Positions 59,500 to 64,000 of a stretch of 64,000 bases of DNA are shown piece by piece (positions within the stretch are counted from its first letter, which is position 1; each line of letters opens with the position of its first letter). Under the pieces are notes generated by a model. It was not told the origin of the DNA, searched no databases, and was given only the letters and a program-made list of their open reading frames with translations. Origin of the DNA: Larix sibirica (taxonomy: Eukaryota; Streptophyta; Pinopsida; Pinales; Pinaceae); assembly GCA_004151065.3 (NCBI GenBank), contig NWUY0304559592.1, positions 33,208 to 97,207 on the forward strand. Direction: 5' to 3'. Made by a program: the position numbers and the translations under genes.

Positions 59500-62400
59500 T
59501 CATCTCTGTGTTCTGTGCATCCGAGTCTGTGTTATATACCGGGAGGGGCCCACCACACGTGATTGCTAGATAAAAGTAGTTGGGATTGGGTCAACAGTAG
59601 TTGTTTGGGTCGATGGGTGCTTCCAGTCTATGTGTCGCTAGCAACTGCATTGTGAGGCATCCTTAGTGGTCGGAATTTAGTGCGGCTTTAAATAGCCGCG
59701 CTAACTTGAGGAGTTTAAGTCGCGTAAGTCCTGGGAAACTCCCCTCGACCTAAGCGACCTGGATTGTACTGTAATCAATCTTGACTCCTCATTCCCAATA
59801 ATAGTCCATAGCCATAAAAAAAAAGACAATCTTAAAAAATAAAAACCTAACTTTGATACCCCCGATTGATTATTTTCCCCCTTCCAAAACGATGCAACCT
59901 TTTCTTTCTTCAATTTTATCCCATCTTGATAGTTGGTCTTGGGTCCATAGAATAAAAACCTCTTTAATATAGTCTCCATTGGAGTGAAGATCAGCTGTAG
60001 AGTTAAAGCCGTCAGGCCCCCTAAGGTCTACTGATACTTCATCTATTGAAGGGCGAGGACGCATGAGCACTTCTCTATTGGATATACCATCTTATCTTTC
60101 TAAATTTACCATACTAGCCTTATTAAGAGAGAGTCTCTTAGTCCATGCACTTAGGTGGAGTCTAAAGCTGTATTTACAGAACTACTATACTTAGTCCAAT
60201 GCCTTAAAGCCGGTGAACTAATTTAGGTTCACTTACCATTCTTTGGGAGCTTTGGAGAGGAAGATCAGTACTACTAGCCGTAGAGTCTCACTATGATTGA
60301 TTCTCAAGCTCGTTGTTATATACTTGCACCCCCGGAATAAGGCAGCCGGATATGCTTTTGGGTCGTAAATATGAGCCAGCTTAAAAACTTTAACTATAAT
60401 GCTTTCCTGAACTATGTGAAGGGCACGTATGGAACGGGTGATCCCCTATCCCTAGCGGTCGAGTGTATAAAGACACTTGCCTGAACATAGTGAAGGTAAA
60501 GGGCACCCTTATCAGTCGCTTCGCACCTCTTTCATTGCTTGCAAATAGGAATCTTTTAGTTGGATTTCCTCTCTATCCCGCATATAGAGGAGTATCACCC
60601 TCTCTTAGAGCGAGTCAGAGCATATTTTTATTATTATTATAGTTATAATCTTTCGATTCGAACTAAGGCTAGTGAATATTGAAAGGAAACAATAAAAAAA
60701 AGGAGTAGAGCAAGCACTATGTTTTGTAGCCCAGATCTTTTCAAAACTTATCATTTAACATTCTTATTTAGATAAATATATTCAGGGGGGTCTGAGGCTT
60801 TCTACTAGCTGCGAGAAACATATCCTATCCAATGGGAAGGTAAGGTGTCCTCGACATCGATTAGGCTAAGGGATGGTTTTGGCATAGCTTGATATAGAGA
60901 GACACACCTACCTAATTAAACATAAGAATGGTATCCGGGTCTATAAGATCAGGCAAATAATATAAATAAGGTCACCCTTTGTAGGATGGGAAATAGTAAA
61001 AACTCCGATACAATAAGGGGTGGATCCCAGTTATCCTGGGGCCTTTTGGACTACGTGGACTCTCTCCGCGACGCCCATAGCCAACGCTTACAGTAGGGTG
61101 GAAATGGTCCCCTGAGCACACACGCAATCCATGACCCTCCTATGCCCTAGTCCACTACATCCATTCGTAGTTTTTACAATGTTTTAAAAGCTATGCTATA
61201 AGGGTTTCTCGAAATATTGTAGGCATAATTGGTGTACCCTTCTGTCATTCTAGTTATATTCCATATCTATAAGTGGAAGAAGCTTTTTATTTAACTGAGA
61301 CTGTCAATAGGTCGATCAAGGAGCAAAAGCTAAGTTTTCAGTCGCTGGCGCGTAGTCAAAAACTACCGCACTTTATTGGCTCGCCATGACCTAACCACTA
61401 TAACACACATGCACTTACACACACGAGTATAAATAAATAACTACCATATGTGCTCATGCAAATTATGATTATTTGCAACCAATAAATAAGGCTATACTTC
61501 TTTCCCGTGGGGTAGGTGACTCACGTCATTGCCCTCTTTACATTATGGTGTCCTATTTGGCATTTTCGATTCTTTCTTTATATAGTTCTCTCCATTCTGA
61601 TTTTTGCAGCCGCATACAAAAAACAATATGAATAATTAATTAACCATTTTGACAGATTGGGGTAGCTCTTAAGGTAACCCCTGGGGAGGGTAGGGTCTGC
61701 TGCAGCATGGATCATTAATAAATATCTATTTCATTATGTTCATTCAAAGTGCAGAATACATCATACCTTTATAACCTATAACATAGGCATAATACATACT
61801 CGGCCCTCACAGATACGAAACATTCGATCCCATGCATCGACTATTACCCTCTACACAGACTCTAAGCTTGTATCCCATAAGCTTAATCAAGTGTGATCCT
61901 AAGTCTGTCCAACAATCTTAGCATATGCAATATAAGTTGGAAATCTTCTGGCTCAGTTAACTTAAGCCACTGTTCATCATGTACCTTTAGCAGATCACAT
62001 TGAAGCAGACATACTGTAAACTGCATCTTGGATTAAAAAATAAATAAAGAAAGAAATAAAAGTCGAACCGCGAAGGCCATCTCCCTCCCGCTTCCTTCTC
62101 GTTATTTTGTTACTTTTTATTTAAGAATGTTCGAAGCCTTATCCCTCATTCATATAAGGACGATGCATCGCTGGCTTGGGATCGCTGGTATAAACGGGTA
62201 AGCCGGATGGATAAAGAAGTGATAAAGACAATATAACCGAATTGATGGCCCTACTATTACAAATTGCTTTATGATTAACCCGCTTATTACTTTCTGTTCT
62301 TTTGTAGATCTCCCTTCTCGATTTGGTTAAGCCCGGAGCGTGATCAGAACATAAAACTATGAAACATAAAACTATATAACCAATAGATAAATTGATTGGT

Positions 62401-63580
62401 AGATCACCCATTTCCTTTACATTTATAGCTAGGTTTGGCACTGGTATTGTTCCATCACTTGCTCTTCATCCACTTGTTGGTCAGTCGCCCCGGACGCCTT
62501 CCCTCGTTAGCGGAGAGTAGAATAGCTCGAATAGTAAAATAAGATTTGTTTTCCCCTTCCATTCGTTTGGGAGGGAAGAGGCAGATACTGGCATATATCG
62601 AATGAATTAGGTTGGTTGGCCGGAGAAATACCCATAGGTTGGGTTGTCTACTAGAGTAGGGTTTGGTTGCCTGCGAAGGATTATGGGTAGACCTAATGAG
62701 CAGTCTGCCAGGGGAAAATACAAAGAAAGGCTTAGCCTTAACTTAGTATCTCGAGACCAAAGGGAGAGCCATAAGAGTATGTAAGCGGTCAAAAGTAAAT
62801 ATATACTATTTTGACTGCTGCAGACGCGGTTCCTTTGGCCAAGGATACAGGATAGAAAGTGGTGGGAAGAGCGAATAAGCATGCTACGTTTACGGCTACA
62901 GCTACGGCGCGAAAAGCGAGTACCTTTAATACTTCTCCTAATAGTACTACTACGACTACTCTTAAGAAGAATAGTAGTAGGAACCGAGGTAGGATTAGGC
63001 TACTGGACAACCTAGATAATCCAATTTGGTTTATGATTAGGATTAGAAATAAAATGTCCGCGTGCGAGAAATCCGTGCATGACGAATGTGAATATATTTG
63101 GTGTTCTGGCTTGTAGGGTTGATTTAATATACTGGATAGAGCAGATTGATTTGACTGGTCATATTCATCGGGCTCTCCGACCAAGTCTTTAGCTATTACT
63201 GAGAATCACCAATCGCTAAAACTGCCATTCATCTTCGACTTCCTACTCCGCAGGCCGGAGAGAGAGAGCGAGAGGCACTTTTTTAGTGTACAAAGTCAAG
63301 GGTCCGTGGCCAGTAATACGATCGATAGCAGTATCATATATGCTCAAGCATATTTATATGCACCATGCATTTCTCTTCATATGCTCACTAGTGCGTATGC
63401 ATTATATCTATCTTATTCTTTTGCATTATCAACATTCCCATGTATTAATTATCTACACATAGAATTGAAATAAATATAAACATAATAACAAGAGAATAGT
63501 TTAGGAGGTTCCCCTTTAAACTCCTCTGCATAGCATGGAATTCCATATAACCACTGTTTTTTTTTTCATGGCCTTTATGT
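59500..63580. other. Spacer to the gag remnant
   Basis: No gene is supported. 60404-60510 has a short direct repeat ('cctgaactatgtgaagggca' and 'cctgaacatagtgaaggtaa'). 62947-62980 is an imperfect hairpin inside the Thr/Ser-coding frame 62859-63116 (STFNTSPNSTTTTTLKKNSS). I see no reason to call that frame a gene. Confidence 0.45.
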
Positions 63581-63589
63581 GAAACACCC

Positions 63590-63790
63590 TTACATCTACA
63601 TGAATTGAAAACGTATGAAGAAGCCCTTAAAAAGACTCAGCAAGTGAAATTAGATGATGACTATACTGTAAGTCCTGTCGATAGAAAGCTCAAAGAAAAA
63701 CTAGAAATCATGCAACAATCAATTTGACAACTCGCCTTAAGGAATTCTGACATGTGGTGCACGACCTGATGTTCAACTGGTGCATACTGA
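63590..63790 (+). pseudogene. Retrotransposon gag remnant with broken zinc knuckle
   Basis: A 40-codon frame beginning ELKTYEEALKKTQQVKLDD and ending EKLEIMQQSI is followed by a stop at 63724 and then by QLALRNSDMWCTT in the same frame. It has the charged, helical look and the WCxxC start of the gag region just before the CCHC zinc knuckle in plant Ty3/gypsy elements. The knuckle is broken in two places: its second Cys position is a TGA codon (63771-63773), and a one-base insertion shifts the frame shortly after. There is no protease or RT downstream within the window. Assignment to gag is by pattern only. Confidence 0.6.
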
Positions 63791-64000
63791 GCACTTCTGT
63801 AATATTTGCTAATCTTTTCTTGAGCCGAACACCACACGTGACTGCCCGCACAAAATGAAAACTGGAAAATCCAAATGATGATCTATGAAGAAAAAACCCA
63901 TAACACAACCCTTGCCCTCCCTTGCCCTACCCTTTACTTTTTCACGATCCTTCATACACCGACCCTCTGAACGAACCTAGCCATACTCATACCTCATCGG

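Noticed and set aside
62789-63184. 131-codon frame with Val/Leu runs on the - strand
   Set aside because: The runs are the reverse of an act/agt-rich simple sequence. The opposite strand is equally open.
1-64000. CRISPR array, rRNA genes, intact tRNA genes, group II intron domain V, plastid inserts
   Set aside because: I looked for regularly spaced repeats, T-arm and acceptor pairs, the conserved domain V hairpin and typical plastid gene words, and found none convincing. A covariance-model scan could still reveal degenerate tRNAs.

Overview
The window looks like intergenic DNA from a very large seed-plant mitochondrial genome. A gymnosperm such as a conifer is my best guess, but this is inference. 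Three things point there. First, a 105-bp stretch at 51610-51714 is clearly derived from mitochondrial atp9. Second, there is almost no intact coding sequence in 64 kb, but many diverged short dispersed repeats. Third, there are broken pieces of plant nuclear-type retrotransposons (Ty3/gypsy and LINE), as nuclear-to-mitochondrion transfer leaves behind. I recognise no complete standard mitochondrial gene, rRNA, tRNA, group II intron, CRISPR array or plastid insert.

Layout. 1-16.3 kb: unassigned spacer with copies of several repeat families, a few unrecognised open frames and a small perfect hairpin at 9108. 16.3-19.3 kb: four head-to-tail copies of a composite repeat, here called R1. 19.9-24.6 kb: a retroelement graveyard. 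It holds a Ty3/gypsy pol remnant on the + strand (19915-21350), a gag start, leader, primer-binding site and LTR stub on the - strand (21362-22160), and a LINE remnant on the - strand (22165-24590) whose RT catalytic motifs are all damaged but whose C-terminal RNase H is still legible. 24.9-25.5 kb: an inverted R1 copy, so R1 sequence brackets the retroelement cluster in opposite orientations. 25.5-46.8 kb: spacer with dispersed repeats, AT microsatellites and local duplications. 46.9-47.2 kb: a second Ty3/gypsy RNase H piece (- strand). 49.2-52.2 kb: the most gene-like part. It has an Ala/Gly/Ser-rich open frame, an 89-codon ORF with a perfect nuclear-type start context and one predicted membrane helix, and the chimeric atp9-derived ORF. 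55-60 kb: further repeats, including a 32-bp perfect tandem pair. 63.6 kb: a Ty3/gypsy gag piece with a broken zinc knuckle.

No set of genes here can be shown to work together. The features most likely to matter are the chimeric atp9 ORF (of the general type that plant mitochondria create by recombination), the ORF at 49697, and the composite repeat R1, which I cannot match to a known element.
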